Shown here: piece after piece, positions 62,888 to 64,000 of the stretch
Layout: every line of letters begins with the position of its first letter
Numbering within the stretch: the first letter of the stretch is position 1
Origin: Bdellovibrionia bacterium
GTDB lineage: Bacteria > Bdellovibrionota > Bdellovibrionia > Bdellovibrionales > JAGQZY01
NCBI GenBank assembly: GCA_030424715.1
Contig: JAUHWH010000001.1
Location: 682,001-746,000 of the forward strand
DNA length: 64,000 bases
Direction: 5' to 3'
Notes under the pieces: model-generated
Seen by the model: the letters and a program-made list of their open reading frames with translations, nothing else
Told to the model about the DNA's origin: nothing
Database searches by the model: none
Program-made: the position numbers and the translations under genes

Positions 62888-64000
62888 TTGCAAAAAGCAG
62901 AGTTTCTTAAAACCTATAAAAAATATCAGCTGGGTAACCTACCCACCGAGCAGCAGCATCCGAAAACCCGTGGTTTGTCTGCATTGGCGCGAACTGATCT
63001 GTCAGCGGCCATCGCCACCCTAAAACAAGTGGATCTAGAGGCTCTTCATAAAGTTAAGGGAGCGACCGACCGAATCGAAGATCTCCGGGCTGCTGTGCAG
63101 CGAGTTCTGAACAGTGATGGTCGGATCTTTTTGTGTGGCTGTGGGGCGACGGGACGCCTGTCACTTTTGTCTGAGTTTCTTTATCGTGAAAAATACGCGA
63201 ATGACAAAGTGATTTCTTTTATGGCGGGTGGTGATGTCGCCCTTGTCCACTCTCTTGAGGGCTTCGAAGACTATCCAGATCTTGGTGAGCGCCACCTGAT
63301 GCAGATGGGTTTTACAGAGCACGACCTCCTGATTGCCTCCACTGAAGGGGGCGAGACGCCTTTTGTGATCGGTGCCACCGAGGCAGCAGCACGAATTTCA
63401 AAACATTCTCCCTTCTATTTGTACTGCAACCCCGATGTTGTTTTAATGGAGCAGGTCGAGCGCTCCAAACAAGTCTTGCAAAATTCGGCGATTGAAAAAA
63501 TAGAACTTTTCGTAGGGCCCATGGGATTATCAGGCAGCACACGCATGCAAGCCAGCACTGTTTTACAACTGGCTGTGGGAATGGCTTTGGTTGAAACCGA
63601 CCAGCCGGTGGCGACTTTGCTGCAAGAGTTCATCGATGAGGTCGAGCGGACAGACTTTTTGGCCTTAGCTCCCTTTATCAAAAAAGAAGTGGCGATCTAC
63701 GAAGCCGGCGAGCATGTGATGTATATGCCACGAGACTTTGCCATCACTGTGTTTACTGACACCACTGAGAGGTCTCCGACATTCAGTCTTCCCTCTTTTG
63801 AAAACAACCTATACACAGGAGCGAGGCCCTCTTTGTGTTATATCCTTATCCCATCGGCGAACGATGCTTCGGAAGCTTGGCGACAATTGTTGTTGCGTGA
63901 CCCTCATGCGTTGGAGTGGGGAGCTATCGACCCTCAGACCACAAGCCACTATCTTGATAGCTTTGATTTTAGCAAAAATTCGCTAGAGCTTAGAGAAGCG
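62888..64000 (+). CDS. GCKR/MurQ-family SIS-domain protein, cut by window edge
   Basis: At least 371 residues; open to the right edge, hence not in the ORF track. TTG start with GAGAGG five bases upstream. The first SIS domain (about 60-260) has IFLCGCGATGRLSLLSEF, SFMAGGDVALVHSLEGFED, LIASTEGGETPFVIGATEAA and VGPMGLSGSTRMQAST. The last block reads GLSGSxRM as in glucokinase regulatory proteins, while GATGRL and EGxED are shared with the etherase MurQ. The chain continues past the usual MurQ length (about 300), so a second SIS domain, as in GCKR, is likely. The role may be MurNAc-6-P etherase or sugar-phosphate sensing; the catalytic Glu after GRL is shifted relative to MurQ. Confidence 0.82.
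   Translation, partial: MQKAEFLKTYKKYQLGNLPTEQQHPKTRGLSALARTDLSAAIATLKQVDLEALHKVKGATDRIEDLRAAVQRVLNSDGRIFLCGCGATGRLSLLSEFLYREKYANDKVISFMAGGDVALVHSLEGFEDYPDLGERHLMQMGFTEHDLLIASTEGGETPFVIGATEAAARISKHSPFYLYCNPDVVLMEQVERSKQVLQNSAIEKIELFVGPMGLSGSTRMQASTVLQLAVGMALVETDQPVATLLQEFIDEVERTDFLALAPFIKKEVAIYEAGEHVMYMPRDFAITVFTDTTERSPTFSLPSFENNLYTGARPSLCYILIPSANDASEAWRQLLLRDPHALEWGAIDPQTTSHYLDSFDFSKNSLELREA

Overview
The window is ordinary, densely packed chromosomal DNA of a Gram-negative bacterium. Gene content and style (PrkA-YeaH-SpoVR module, caa3-type oxidase with cytochrome c fused to subunit II, PhaR, many short secreted and lipoproteins, frequent TTG/GTG starts, many peptidoglycan genes) suggest the Bdellovibrio-type lineage (Bdellovibrionota). 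That placement is inference; no rRNA or marker phylogeny was possible. I see no phage, transposase, tRNA, rRNA or CRISPR array.

Layout. 1-4.7 kb: partial TPR gene, rmuC, and a pair of unrecognised secreted proteins behind a structured leader. 4.7-8.7 kb: a minus-strand peptidoglycan-recycling operon amgK-murU-anmK, preceded by a protein that looks like a decayed NtrC-type AAA+ regulator. 9-19.7 kb: a PocR/sigma-54 activator, an MsbA-like ABC exporter, uvrA, a class A PBP and two small unknowns. 20.1 kb: a 6S RNA gene directly before xseA-xseB-ispA-tlyA, a patatin-like lipoprotein without its catalytic serine, and pepP. 25.8-33 kb: HAD phosphatase, GNAT, glpD, SCP2-like protein, mreB with a sensor kinase, NlpC/P60 peptidase. 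33.5-41.5 kb: LpoB-like lipoprotein with its COG3014-type partner, amidohydrolase, L,D-transpeptidase, phaR, a TPR lipoprotein and a LolB-like lipoprotein. 41.6-49.6 kb: prkA-yeaH-spoVR, glnB-glnA, a gamma-glutamylcyclotransferase-like gene and trmL. 49.7-54.3 kb: secA followed by a zinc-ribbon acidic protein and envelope proteins. 54.4-60.9 kb: complete sco-coxBACD-ctaB-ctaA operon. 61-64 kb: maiA and fahA (tyrosine/homogentisate catabolism) and a truncated GCKR/MurQ-type SIS protein.

Theme: wall synthesis (PBP1A, LpoB-like activator, MreB), wall remodelling (L,D-transpeptidase, NlpC/P60) and wall-sugar recycling (AmgK, MurU, AnmK, MurQ/GCKR-like protein) are all represented, which fits an organism that handles much muropeptide.

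The most unusual structure is a family of about 135-150 bp intergenic elements (three clear copies at 9.0, 15.8 and 26.6 kb, one possible remnant at 60.9 kb). Each has 33-38 bp near-perfect inverted arms whose sequence is unique to the locus, around a 64-83 nt core that has a tight central hairpin and short blocks shared between copies. In at least one copy an arm runs over the stop codon of the neighbouring gene. I do not recognise this family. Other points worth checking are the ctaB gene with no ATG/GTG/TTG at its conserved N-terminus and the pseudo-patatin.
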